Source: JAKPAM01 sp047601745
Lineage (GTDB): Bacteria > Pseudomonadota > Gammaproteobacteria > Burkholderiales > Burkholderiaceae_E
Direction: 5' to 3'
Assembly (NCBI GenBank): GCA_047601745.1
Contig: JASGIS010000001.1
Coordinates: forward strand, 6,618,388-6,682,387
Length of the DNA stretch: 64,000 nucleotides
Shown in pieces: positions 18,200 to 26,325 of this stretch (its first letter is position 1; the number at the start of each line of letters is the position of its first letter). The notes beneath the pieces are model-generated. The model was not told the origin of the DNA. It did no database searches and saw only the letters and a program-made list of their open reading frames with translations. A program made the translations under genes and the position numbers.

Positions 18200-19138
18200 A
18201 TGGAATTCTTCCGGATCAAGCGCGTCATCCCGTTCATGCGGTACGCGCCCATCCTGAACGCGATCTCGATCATCACGTTCATCGCCGCGGTGTTCTTCCT
18301 GGTCCACCGCGGCCTGCACCTGTCGGTCGAGTTCACCGGCGGCACCGTCATGGAGATCAGCTACGCGCAGGCGCCCGATCTCGAGAAGGTGCGCGGCACG
18401 ATCGAACGGCTCGGCTACAAGGAGCCGCTGGTACAGAACTTCGGCACGTCGCGCGACGTGCTGATCCGGCTGCCGCTCGAAAAGGACGTCAGCAGCGCGC
18501 AGCAGAGCGAACGCGTGCTGGCCGCGCTCAAGGCCGACGGCACCGACCGGACGCCCGAACTGCGCCGCGTCGAGTTCGTCGGCCCGCAGGTCGGCGAAGA
18601 ACTGGCGGCCGACGGCATCAAGGCGCTGATCTTCGTCATCATCGGCATCGTCGTGTATCTGGCGATACGCTTCGAGTGGAAGTTCGCGGTCGCGGCGATC
18701 ATCGCCAACCTGCACGACGTCGTCATCATCCTGGGCTGCTTCGCGTTCTTCCAATGGGAGTTCTCGCTGTCGGTGCTGGCCGCCGTGCTGGCGGTGCTCG
18801 GCTACTCGGTCAACGAGTCGGTCGTCATCTTCGACCGGATCCGCGAGAACTTCCGCAAGATGCGCAAGGCCAGCACGCGCGAAGTGATCGACGCCTCGAT
18901 CACCGGCACGATCTCGCGCACCATCATCACGCACGGCAGCACTCAGTTGATGGTGCTGTCGATGCTGATCTTCGGCGGCCAGACGCTGCACTACTTCTCG
19001 ATGGCGCTGACGATCGGCATCCTGTTCGGCATCTTCTCGTCGGCCTTCGTCGCGGCCGCGATCGCGATGTGGCTCGGCGTCAAGCGCGAGGACCTCGTCA
19101 AGCCGACCAAGAAAAAAGAAGGCGCCGAGATGCCGTGA
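18200..19138 (+). CDS. secF: Protein translocase subunit SecF
   Basis: The partner of SecD. The N-terminal helix (ISIITFIAAVFFLVHRGLHLSVEFTGGTVMEISY) includes the SecF signature, and the C-terminal RND helices include GYSVNESVVIFDRIRENFRKMRKAS and TRTI-like SRTIITHGSTQLMVL. 312 residues, full length, 46 bp after secD. Confidence 0.97.
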   Translation: MEFFRIKRVIPFMRYAPILNAISIITFIAAVFFLVHRGLHLSVEFTGGTVMEISYAQAPDLEKVRGTIERLGYKEPLVQNFGTSRDVLIRLPLEKDVSSAQQSERVLAALKADGTDRTPELRRVEFVGPQVGEELAADGIKALIFVIIGIVVYLAIRFEWKFAVAAIIANLHDVVIILGCFAFFQWEFSLSVLAAVLAVLGYSVNESVVIFDRIRENFRKMRKASTREVIDASITGTISRTIITHGSTQLMVLSMLIFGGQTLHYFSMALTIGILFGIFSSAFVAAAIAMWLGVKREDLVKPTKKKEGAEMP

Positions 19139-19183
19139 CCGGCCCGCGGCCGCGGCGATGAACGCGGCCGCGAACGCCGTCGC

Positions 19184-19213
19184 TTGACAGCGGCGGCCGA
19201 ACCTCCTTAGGGT
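19184..19213 (+). promoter_or_regulatory. Possible sigma-70 promoter of the gamma-glutamyltransferase gene
   Basis: A consensus -35 TTGACA at 19184-19189 is followed, after an 18-bp spacer, by a weak -10 TAGGGT at 19208-19213, about 60 bp upstream of the start codon. Confidence 0.4.
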
Positions 19214-19273
19214 GTCAGGCAAATCGACAACGGTGCGGCCCGCCCGTTGCGTGCCGGCAAGGGGAGGTCTCCG

Positions 19274-21250
19274 ATGACACACCGCACATACCGATCCCGC
19301 GGGATCGCCCGTTCGCTAGGCATCGCCGTCGTCGTGTCGATGTCGTTGGCCGCCTGCGGAGGCAGCGGCGGCGACGGGTTGCGCGTCGACGATAGCGCCG
19401 GCAGTTGCACGGTACTGGCCGGCAACGGTTCGTCGATCACCGTCGGGTCGGGCATCGCCGGCGACCCGGCAGCGCCCGAAGCGGCCTCCGGCTACCGGCT
19501 GGGCCTGACGGCCAAGCAATCGCAGCGCTACATGGTCGTGACCAACACGCCGCTGGCCACCAAGGCCGGCTGCGACGTGCTGAAGGCCGGCGGCACCGCC
19601 GCCGATGCCGCGGTCGCCGTGCAGGCCGTGCTCGGACTGGTCGAGCCGCAGTCGAGCACGGTGGCCGGCAGCGCGTTCATGATGTATTACGACGCGGCGA
19701 CCCGCAAAGTCATCGCTTATGACGGTCGCGAGACCGCGCCCGCCGCCGCCGACGGCTACTACCTGGCGCGCCAGGATCAGGCCGATCCCGGTTCGCCGGC
19801 GCCCGTGCCGTCGGCCCGCCGCAGCGGCCGCTCGATCGGCGTGCCGGGCGTCATGCGGATGCTGGAGATGGCGCAACACGAACACGGCCGGCTCGGCTGG
19901 AACGGCCTGTTCGACGAAGGCATCGCGCTGGCCACCAACGGCTTCCTGATTCCGGCGCGCATGGGCGCCGCGATCGCCAGCAACCGCGACAGCCTGTCGC
20001 TCGACGCCGAAGCGGTGGCCGCGTTCTTCAAGGACGACGGCGTCACGCCCAAAGCGGCCGGCGAGACCACGACCAATGCCCCGTATGCGGCCACCCTCCG
20101 GGCCCTGGCCGCGCAGGGAGCCGATGCGCTGCACAAGGGCCCGATCGCCGAGGCGATCGTCGCCAAGGTCGCGCAGAGCGTCGGCGACGACCCGGCGCGC
20201 ACGCCGATCACGCCCGGCCTGATCACGCTGCAGGATCTGGCCGGCTACCAGGCCAAGAAGCGCGAACCGCCCTGCGTCACTTATCGCGCCACCTATTACC
20301 TGTGTTCGATGGCGCCGCCGTCGTCCGGCGGCATCGCGGTCGCGCAGGCGCTGGGCATCCTGGAGAACTTCCAGCTCTCGCTGTATCCGCCGACCAATCC
20401 GGCCAACGAAGGCGGCGTGCCCAGCGTGATGGGCGTGCACCTGGTATCCGAGTCCGAGCGGCTCGCTTATGCCGACCGCGACAAGTACGTGGCCGACGTC
20501 GATTTCGTGCCGCTGCCCGGTTCGGGTCTGGCGACGATGCTCGACCGGAACTATCTGCGCGAGCGCGCGGCGCTGATCAGCACGACGCGCAGCATGGGCA
20601 CGGCCGCGGCCGGCAACCTCGGCGGCACGCCGCTCGGCGTCGGCCGCACCGACGAGAACGGCACCACGCACTTCTCGATCGTCGATGCCTACGGCAACGT
20701 CGCGTCGGTCACCACGACGGTCGAGTCGAGCATGGGCTCGTTCCACATGACCAACGGCTTCCTGCTGACCAACCAGTTGACCGATTTCTCGGCGCAACCG
20801 ATCGATGCCGACGGCAAGCCGATCGCCAATCGCGTCGAACCCGGCAAGCGGCCCCGCAGCACGATGGCGCCGACGCTGGTATTCCGCGGCGCCGGTCCCG
20901 GCGAGTTCGTGATGGCGACCGGCTCGCCGGGCGGCGGAGCGATCATCCAGTACGTCTTGAAGACCGTCGTCGGCGTGCTCGACTGGAACCTCGACGCCCA
21001 GCAAGCGACGTCGCTGGTCAACTTCGGCGCCACCAACAGCCCGACGACCAACGTCGACGGCTCGAATCCGGCGCTCGACACGTCGGCGCTGGTCCAGGGC
21101 CTGCAGGCGCTCGGCCATACGGTCTCGACGTCCGCCCAATCGAGCGGCGTCGGCACGATCGTGCGCGTGCGCAAGGCCGACCAATGGGTGCTCCAAGGCG
21201 GCGTCGACCCCCGGCGCGAGGGCATCGTGCTCGGCGACGGCGCGATGTGA
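19274..21250 (+). CDS. Gamma-glutamyltransferase, predicted lipoprotein
   Basis: An Ntn-hydrolase that transfers or hydrolyses gamma-glutamyl groups from glutathione and related amides. The autoprocessing site is the first Thr of TTHFSIVD (Thr464 from this start), which becomes the N-terminal nucleophile of the small subunit. PRSTMAPTLVF and GSPGGG, the glycine loop, are present. The N-terminus ends in a lipobox (SMSLAAC), so the enzyme is probably membrane-anchored in the periplasm rather than soluble. I start at the ATG at 19274 because GGGGAGG precedes it. 658 residues. Confidence 0.93.
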   Translation: MTHRTYRSRGIARSLGIAVVVSMSLAACGGSGGDGLRVDDSAGSCTVLAGNGSSITVGSGIAGDPAAPEAASGYRLGLTAKQSQRYMVVTNTPLATKAGCDVLKAGGTAADAAVAVQAVLGLVEPQSSTVAGSAFMMYYDAATRKVIAYDGRETAPAAADGYYLARQDQADPGSPAPVPSARRSGRSIGVPGVMRMLEMAQHEHGRLGWNGLFDEGIALATNGFLIPARMGAAIASNRDSLSLDAEAVAAFFKDDGVTPKAAGETTTNAPYAATLRALAAQGADALHKGPIAEAIVAKVAQSVGDDPARTPITPGLITLQDLAGYQAKKREPPCVTYRATYYLCSMAPPSSGGIAVAQALGILENFQLSLYPPTNPANEGGVPSVMGVHLVSESERLAYADRDKYVADVDFVPLPGSGLATMLDRNYLRERAALISTTRSMGTAAAGNLGGTPLGVGRTDENGTTHFSIVDAYGNVASVTTTVESSMGSFHMTNGFLLTNQLTDFSAQPIDADGKPIANRVEPGKRPRSTMAPTLVFRGAGPGEFVMATGSPGGGAIIQYVLKTVVGVLDWNLDAQQATSLVNFGATNSPTTNVDGSNPALDTSALVQGLQALGHTVSTSAQSSGVGTIVRVRKADQWVLQGGVDPRREGIVLGDGAM

Positions 21251-21278
21251 GGCCGCCGGCGAGGCCCATCGATCGGCG

Positions 21279-21841
21279 TCAGACGCCGATCGTGTATCCG
21301 CCGTTGACCGACAGGTGCTGGCCGGTCACGTAGCTGGCCGCCGGCGACAGCAGGAACACCACCGGCTGCGCCGCCTCGTGGGGCGTCGAGAACCGCCGCA
21401 GCGGAATCTGCGCCATGTAGGTCTCGCGAAACCTGTCGGAGCGCACGGTCTCGGTCATCTCGGTCTCGACGACGCCGAAGCACACCGAGTTGACGCGGAT
21501 CCCGCGCGCGCCCCACTCGCGCGCCGCGCTCATCGTGATGCCCAGCACGCCGGACTTGGCGGCGCCGTAGTTGATCTGGCCGACCGTGCCGCGCCGCCCG
21601 GCGTCGGACGAGATGTTGACGATCGCCGACGGCGACGCGTCACCGCGATCGGCCCGCTCGCACATGTGGCGCCCGACCGCCTGCAGGCAATAGAACACGC
21701 CGGACAGGTTGACGTCGATGACCTGCTGCCAGGTATGCGGCGCCATCTTGTTGATCATCGCCGCGCGACGGCCTCGCCGATGCCTTGGGCGGCGCCGGTC
21801 ACGATGATGTGGTGATCGGTCAGGTCCATCGGATGTTTCAT
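21279..21841 (-). pseudogene. SDR-family oxidoreductase with internal deletion
   Basis: Two SDR pieces in different frames abut at about 21,755. The 5' piece starts at the ATG at 21841 (GAGGAGA upstream) and holds the cofactor motif IIVTGAAQGIGEAVARR. The 3' piece (from 21758) resumes at INKMAPHTWQQVIDVNLSGVFYCLQAV and includes the catalytic Ser region NISSDAGRRG, YGAAK (Tyr/Lys) and the C-terminal SVNGGYTIGV. About 70 residues that should lie between them, including the NNAG motif, are missing, so this is a deletion with frame change and not a simple frameshift. The gene is very likely dead unless the sequence is wrong. Confidence 0.85.
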
Positions 21842-21973
21842 CGATCGTCTCCTCGCTTCAATGGAAGGATTGTGGAAGCCCTTGTTCGGGGTCACGAACC
21901 GGCCGGGCTCGGTATCCGATGTGCGACGATAATGGCCTCTCCCCTTCCTGCCGTCCGATCGAGCGCACGAACC

Positions 21974-22624
21974 ATGCACGTCGACCGCCCCCAGACTCTC
22001 GGCGAAGAGATCGCCAACGCCATCAGCCACGGCATCGGTTTCCTGCTGGCGGTGGCCTCGCTGCCCATCCTGCTGATGTCCGACACCGTGCGCGGCGCGA
22101 TGTCGATCACCGCGGTGTCGGTGTTCTCGGCCACGATGATGGTGCTCTACCTCGCGTCGGCCGTGTACCACGCGCTGCCCCAGGGCACGCTCAAGCGCGC
22201 GTTCCAGCGGCTGGACCACGCGTCGATCTTCCTGTTCATCGCCGGCAGCTACATGCCGTTCGTGCTCGGGCCGCTGCGCGGTCCATGGGGCTGGTCGCTG
22301 TTCGGCGTCGTCTGGGCGATGGCGGTGACCGGCATGCTGGCCAAGGGCCTCGACCGGCTCAAGCATCCGTGGATCTCCACGGGCCTGTACGTCGCGATGG
22401 GCTGGGTGGCGCTGGTCGCGATCGTGCCGATGGTGCAGCGGATCGAGGCCGGCGGCCTGGCGCTGCTGGTCGGCGGCGGCGTGTCCTACACGCTGGGCGC
22501 GCTGTTCTTCCTGCTCGACAACCGCGTGCGCTACGCGCACTTCGTCTGGCACCTGTTCGTCATGGGCGGCAGCTTCTGCCACTTCCTCGCGGCGCTGTGG
22601 TATGCGCCGACGGTGATCGCCTGA
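21974..22624 (+). CDS. Hemolysin III / PAQR-family membrane protein
   Basis: A seven-helix membrane protein of the HlyIII (YqfA-like) family: LGEEIANAISHGIGFLLAVASLPIL, the S-x-x-Y-H segment LASAVYHALPQGTLKRAFQRLDHASIFLFIAGSYMPF, and the late HFVWHLFVMGGSFCHFLA. The conserved His and Asp residues of the PAQR zinc site are present (SHG, LDHASIF, HFVWHLF). Start at MHVDRP (21974); an ATG at 21932 is also in frame. Divergent from the broken SDR gene. The name is historical; most members are not known to be hemolytic. Confidence 0.9.
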   Translation: MHVDRPQTLGEEIANAISHGIGFLLAVASLPILLMSDTVRGAMSITAVSVFSATMMVLYLASAVYHALPQGTLKRAFQRLDHASIFLFIAGSYMPFVLGPLRGPWGWSLFGVVWAMAVTGMLAKGLDRLKHPWISTGLYVAMGWVALVAIVPMVQRIEAGGLALLVGGGVSYTLGALFFLLDNRVRYAHFVWHLFVMGGSFCHFLAALWYAPTVIA

Positions 22625-22795
22625 AGACCATGACCGTCTGAAGGGGGCGAACGCAGCGACGCGACGCGGGACCCGTCCGGCCTGAGTCGACCCGGATCCC
22701 CCCGACGTCCCCGATTCCCCCGACACCCCGCATCAGCACCCGCCGCGGGGCGCCGCGCAGATCCCCCAGGACCGCCGGGCGGCACCCACGCCAGG

Positions 22796-23683
22796 TCAGG
22801 CCGTCTTCGCTGCCGGCGCCGGATAGTCGTCGTAGAAGCCCTTGCCGGTTTTGACGCCCAAGCGGCCCTCGGCGATCATCTTCTTCAGCAGCTCGCGCGG
22901 CGCAGTGGGCAGGCCGGGCAGCTCGTGCGCGTAGTGCTCTTCGATCGCCAGCACCACGTCCAGGCCGACGTAGTCCATGCTGCGGCACGGCCCCATCCGC
23001 GTGCCCTGCGCCTGGCAGTAGATCGCATCCACGACCTCGGGCTTGGCGACGCCTTGCGCGATCACGCACAGCACCTCGCGCTTGATCGCCGCCCAGACGC
23101 GATTGAAGATGAAGCCCATGCTCTCGGCCTCGACGATGTACGAGGTCAGGCCGTAGCCGTTCAGCGCCTTGGCCAGCAGGTCGATGACCGCCGGATCGGT
23201 CTGGCCGCACGACATCAGCTCGACCGGCGTCGACTGCGGCGGCATCAGGTAGTGGGTGTTCAGCAGGCGGGCGGGGTTCTTCACGCTGTCGGCGAAGGCA
23301 CTGGTCGCGTACGACGAGGAATTGCTGGCCAGGATCGCGTCGGGCGCCGACAGCTCGTCGATCTGCCGGAAGATCGTGCGCTTGAGATCGAGGCGCTCGG
23401 GCACGGCTTCGACCACGTGCCAGGCGTCGCGCAGCGCCTCGCCCAAGTCGGCGACACCGACGACCGAACCGGCCATGTGGCCTTCTCCCAGCTTGTCGAC
23501 CAGACGAGGCAGTTGCTTGAGCGCGTACGCGACGCCCGCTGCCCGCACCTCGGCGTTGGGATCGTACAGGCGCACCTCGGCACCACGGGTCGCGAGCATC
23601 AGCGCGATGCGCCGGCCCATGGTGCCGGCGCCGAGGACGGCGAGCGGGCGCGTGTCGATACGATCGGGAAGGACGAAGGTCAT
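22796..23683 (-). CDS. 3-hydroxyacyl-CoA dehydrogenase (3-hydroxybutyryl-CoA dehydrogenase type)
   Basis: An NAD-dependent 3-hydroxyacyl-CoA dehydrogenase. The Rossmann motif is VLGAGTMGRRIALMLATRGAEVRLYD, followed by EAVPERLDLKRTIFRQ, SNSSSYATSAFAD and THYLMPPQSTPVEL, which contains the catalytic His. The C-terminal domain ends with GRLGVKTGKGFYDD. AGGAGA lies upstream of the ATG at 23683. 295 residues, the usual size for a stand-alone enzyme. Family members act on hydroxybutyryl-CoA, L-gulonate or carnitine; which one applies here is not clear. Confidence 0.87.
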   Translation of the reverse strand: MTFVLPDRIDTRPLAVLGAGTMGRRIALMLATRGAEVRLYDPNAEVRAAGVAYALKQLPRLVDKLGEGHMAGSVVGVADLGEALRDAWHVVEAVPERLDLKRTIFRQIDELSAPDAILASNSSSYATSAFADSVKNPARLLNTHYLMPPQSTPVELMSCGQTDPAVIDLLAKALNGYGLTSYIVEAESMGFIFNRVWAAIKREVLCVIAQGVAKPEVVDAIYCQAQGTRMGPCRSMDYVGLDVVLAIEEHYAHELPGLPTAPRELLKKMIAEGRLGVKTGKGFYDDYPAPAAKTA

Positions 23684-24148
23684 GTGAGCGTCTCCTGGCG
23701 GTGGAAATCGGATTGTTTCGGGGAATCGGACTGCGATGCGGTGAAGTCCGGCCCGGCGGCGCCCCCCAACGCCGCAGGGCCTCATCATATACGCCGGATG
23801 CCCGCCGCCGCGATAGCTATCGATTGCCCGGATCACTCGCTCCACCGAGCGGGACACGCTGCCCTCCATCCGGGCAGCGCGACGGAGCCCGATGCCGGAT
23901 CGCGCGTTCGCGCCGCGCCCGACCGTACCGCACCTGGCCGTACCGCACCCGACCGCACCCGGCCGTACCCCGCCCGGCCGGCAACCGTCAGGCCTGGCCC
24001 TCGCGACGAGCCGGACGCGTTTGCACCACCGTCTGAACCACGACGACGCACACCGCCTCGAATCGGTGCCTCGGGCAGCCGCTCGATACGCTCGCCGGGT
24101 CGCTTAGCGCACCGACGGCGCGCATGCGCCGAAGCGGCAGCTATCCGC
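23684..24148. other. Non-coding stretch upstream of the amiC leader
   Basis: About 465 bp without a credible gene. It holds the presumed promoter side of the dehydrogenase gene, an imperfect GC-rich tandem repeat (23917-23983) and a small hairpin (AGCGG-N7-CCGCT, 24133-24149) just before the amiC promoter. Frames that stay open here are low-complexity Arg/Pro/Thr-rich products of GC bias. Confidence 0.6.
23917..23983. repeat. Imperfect CCGCACCYGRCCGYA-type tandem repeats
   Basis: Several degenerate copies of a 10-15 bp unit built from CCGTACC, CCGCACC and CCCGRCCG follow one another. Function unknown; replication slippage is a sufficient explanation. Confidence 0.6.
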
Positions 24149-24179
24149 TTGCCAAACGCCCTAAGTGCTGTGCTATGCT
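24149..24179 (+). promoter_or_regulatory. Candidate promoter of the amiC-amiR transcript
   Basis: TTGCCA at 24149-24154 and an extended -10 (TGC TATGCT, hexamer 24174-24179) with a rather long 19-bp spacer. Transcription would start near 24186, immediately before the regulatory hairpin, so most of the leader would be the hairpin/terminator switch. Confidence 0.45.
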
Positions 24180-24188
24180 GGCCTCGTT

Positions 24189-24235
24189 GGAGCAAGGAAG
24201 CTCTCGTCCAGGCGCAAGCCGGCGAGGGCTTTTTT
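24189..24235 (+). promoter_or_regulatory. ANTAR-type antitermination leader upstream of amiC (hairpin overlapping an intrinsic terminator)
   Basis: Hairpin GAGC-AAGGAA-GCTC (24190-24203) has a hexaloop with A at position 1 and G at position 4, the loop rule for RNA targets of ANTAR proteins. Its 3' arm (24200-24203) is also the start of the 5' arm of a terminator stem (24200-24208 with 24221-24229, nine pairs including G-U pairs) followed by six Ts. The two folds exclude each other, so a protein that stabilises the small hairpin would prevent termination. AmiR, encoded two genes downstream, is the natural candidate. A first hairpin, usual in dual-hairpin ANTAR sites, is less clear here. Confidence 0.7.
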
Positions 24236-24260
24236 CGTTTTTGCATGGCCGAAGGACATG

Positions 24261-25400
24261 ATGGCGACAGACCCCTTGAAGGTCGGCGTGCTGTTCTCGC
24301 AGACCGGTTCGACGGCGTTCGTCGAGCGGACGCAGTGCAATGCCACGCTGCTGGCCATCGAGGCCGTCAACGAGCGAGGCGGCGTCGGCGGACGACCGGT
24401 GCTGCCCGTCGTCCGCGACGCGAAATCCAGCGTCCCGGAGTTCGTCGCGCTGGCCAGCCGCCTGCTCGAGGAAGACCGGGTACCGTTGATATTCGGCTGC
24501 TACATGACGAACACGCGGCAAGCGCTGGTGCCGCTGGTCGAACGGCGCAACGCGGTGCTCGCTTACCCCGCGCCCTACGAGGGCTTCGAATATTCGCGCA
24601 ATGTCTTCTACGGCGGCGCGGTACCGAATCAGCACATCGTGCCGCTGGCCCGCCACCTGATGGCGAGCGCCGGCAAGCGCTTCTACCTGGTCGGCACCCG
24701 CTATACGTTTCCCGTCGAATCGAATCGGGTGATGATGACGCTCGTCTCCGAAGGAAAAGGCGAGATCGTCGCCGAGCGCTATGTGCCGCTCGACGTCACC
24801 CGGCACGAGCTGGCAGCGCTCGCCCGGCACATCCGGAGCAAGCGCCCCGACGTGGTCTTCTGCACGATCGTCGGCGAGGCCGCGGCGCGATTCCACGCGG
24901 CCTGCCGCGAAGAAGGCATCGCCCCGTCCGATACGACGATCGCCGGCCTGACGATCACCGAAGCCGAGGTCCAATTGATGGGCGCAGACCTCGCTTGCGG
25001 CCATCTGACCGCGGCGACTTATTTCGAATCGATCGACAGCCCCGCCAATCGTCGCTTCCTCGACCGCTACCGCTCGGCCTACGGCCCTTGCGCGCATGCC
25101 AACGCGATGGCCGAGACCGCCTGGTCGCTGACCAGCATGGTGCTGGCCGCGGCCGACCGCTGCGGCTCGGTCGACGCCGACGCGCTGCGCGACGACATGG
25201 CCGGGCATTCGTTCGAAGCGCCGCAAGGCGTCATCCGCCTCGATCCGCAGAACAACCACTTCTATCTGTGGCCGCGCGTCGCCAGGGTCAGGCCCGACGG
25301 CGGCTTCGAGATCATCGAGACCGCCCGCAGCGCGGTCAAGCCCGATCCGTATCTGATCAACCACGGCATCATCGGGAGCGATCCCGGCGGGCAGGACTAG
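24261..25400 (+). CDS. AmiC-like amide/urea sensor (transporter substrate-binding fold), negative regulator of AmiR
   Basis: A type I periplasmic-binding-protein fold (Peripla_BP_5) protein without a signal peptide, starting LKVGVLFSQTGSTAFVERTQCNATLLAIEAVNERGGVGGRPV. Lack of an export signal fits a cytoplasmic sensor such as Pseudomonas AmiC, which binds an amide and then releases AmiR. The pattern IFGCYMTNTRQALVPLVERRNAVLAYPAPYEGFEYSRNVFYGG is characteristic of the AmiC/UrtA/FmdD group. The adjacent ANTAR gene, two bases after its stop, makes the assignment firm. Start chosen at the second of two consecutive ATGs because of GAAGGA spacing. The ligand is probably the substrate of the downstream operon. 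Confidence 0.87.
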   Translation: MATDPLKVGVLFSQTGSTAFVERTQCNATLLAIEAVNERGGVGGRPVLPVVRDAKSSVPEFVALASRLLEEDRVPLIFGCYMTNTRQALVPLVERRNAVLAYPAPYEGFEYSRNVFYGGAVPNQHIVPLARHLMASAGKRFYLVGTRYTFPVESNRVMMTLVSEGKGEIVAERYVPLDVTRHELAALARHIRSKRPDVVFCTIVGEAAARFHAACREEGIAPSDTTIAGLTITEAEVQLMGADLACGHLTAATYFESIDSPANRRFLDRYRSAYGPCAHANAMAETAWSLTSMVLAAADRCGSVDADALRDDMAGHSFEAPQGVIRLDPQNNHFYLWPRVARVRPDGGFEIIETARSAVKPDPYLINHGIIGSDPGGQD

Positions 25401-25402
25401 CC

Positions 25403-26023
25403 ATGTCGACCGCGATTCGCCGAGGCGACCCGGTCCTGAAATCGCTGCGCGACATCCGGCGGATGCGCGTGCTGATCGTGCATCCGCGCGATCGGGACTG
25501 CGACGACCTGTCGGCACAGGTCAAGCGCATCGGCTGCCAGGTCGAATCGGTCTGGCCGCCGCCGGTGTCGATTCCCGACGACGTCGAGATCGTCTTCCTG
25601 CTGTTCCGCAGCCAGCAGGAGACCGCGCTGCTGACGCGGTCCCTCGAGAACCGATTTCCGCGGCCGACGACGATCGGCATCGTCGAGTTCGAGAATCCGA
25701 CCGCGATCGAGAACATCGTCTACGCCGGCACGATGTCGATCGTCACCAAACCGATCAGGGGTTTCGGCCTGCTGACGTCGATGGTCATCGCGCACAATCT
25801 GAACGCGTCGACCCGATCGATGCAGACCCGCATCCTCAAGCTCGAATCGCGCCTGGTCGGCATCAAGCGCATCGAGCAGGCCAAGTCGATCCTGATGCTC
25901 CGCAACCGGATCAGCGAGCAGGAGGCTTACGACAAGATTCGCTTGCAGGCGATGAAGCTAAGGGTTAGCATGGAGGAAATCAGTTCCTCCATCGTTGCCA
26001 CTAATGACATGCTCGATCAATGA
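25403..26023 (+). CDS. AmiR-like ANTAR-domain transcription antiterminator
   Basis: An N-terminal pseudo-receiver domain (MRVLIVHPRDRDCDDLSAQVKRIGCQVESVWPPP), lacking an obvious phosphoacceptor Asp setting, is followed by a helical linker and a C-terminal ANTAR RNA-binding domain: IEQAKSILMLRNRISEQEAYDKIRLQAMKLRVSMEEISSSIV (about residues 155-200). This is the AmiR layout, controlled by protein sequestration rather than phosphorylation. It follows amiC by 2 bp and is flanked on both sides by hairpin/terminator switches, its likely RNA targets. 206 residues. Confidence 0.9.
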   Translation: MSTAIRRGDPVLKSLRDIRRMRVLIVHPRDRDCDDLSAQVKRIGCQVESVWPPPVSIPDDVEIVFLLFRSQQETALLTRSLENRFPRPTTIGIVEFENPTAIENIVYAGTMSIVTKPIRGFGLLTSMVIAHNLNASTRSMQTRILKLESRLVGIKRIEQAKSILMLRNRISEQEAYDKIRLQAMKLRVSMEEISSSIVATNDMLDQ

Positions 26024-26106
26024 TTGATCGAAACCCGGCAACGCGAAGTCGATATTCTCGATCGTAGTAGAAGGGCGCGCATCGCTTCCGCCCGGTAGTT
26101 GCATCC

Positions 26107-26187
26107 GGTCCGCTCTCGGCAAAGGCTGCCGATGACGGACCTGGCTAAGAAAGCCACCTTCGACCCTGAGTCGGCGGTGGCTTTTTT
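26107..26187 (+). promoter_or_regulatory. Antitermination module 1 of 2 between amiR and hyuA
   Basis: A two-tier hairpin (outer GGTCCG / CGGACC, inner TCGGCA / TGCCGA with loop AAGGC, 26107-26141) is followed at once by a small hairpin TGGCT-AAGAA-AGCCA (26142-26156). The 3' arm of the latter starts a terminator stem (26152-26158 with 26176-26182, AGCCACC / GGTGGCT, with an inner CGAC / GTCG stem) ending in six Ts. Two tandem hairpins with the second overlapping a terminator is the dual-hairpin ANTAR architecture, although these loops read as five rather than six bases. Confidence 0.65.
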
Positions 26188-26210
26188 CGTTTTCGCAGTC
26201 TTCATCGACT

Positions 26211-26292
26211 GCCCGACTCCCGGCGAGGTCGCCGCGAGCGGGCGTGGCTAAGAAAGCCGCCTTCGGTGTTCATCACCGCCGGCGGCTTTTTT
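26211..26292 (+). promoter_or_regulatory. Antitermination module 2 of 2 between amiR and hyuA
   Basis: The same layout as the preceding module 100 bp upstream: a two-tier hairpin (GCCCG / CGGGC around CGGCG / CGCCG, 26211-26243), a small hairpin GGCT-AAGAA-AGCC (26246-26258), and a terminator (26255-26261 with 26281-26287, inner stem CGGTG / CACCG) ending in six Ts. The core GGCTAAGAAAGCC is identical in both modules. It lies about 33 bp before the hyuA start. Confidence 0.65.
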
Positions 26293-26325
26293 GTTTTCGG
26301 CATCTCTCGACAGGAGTAGTGGCAC

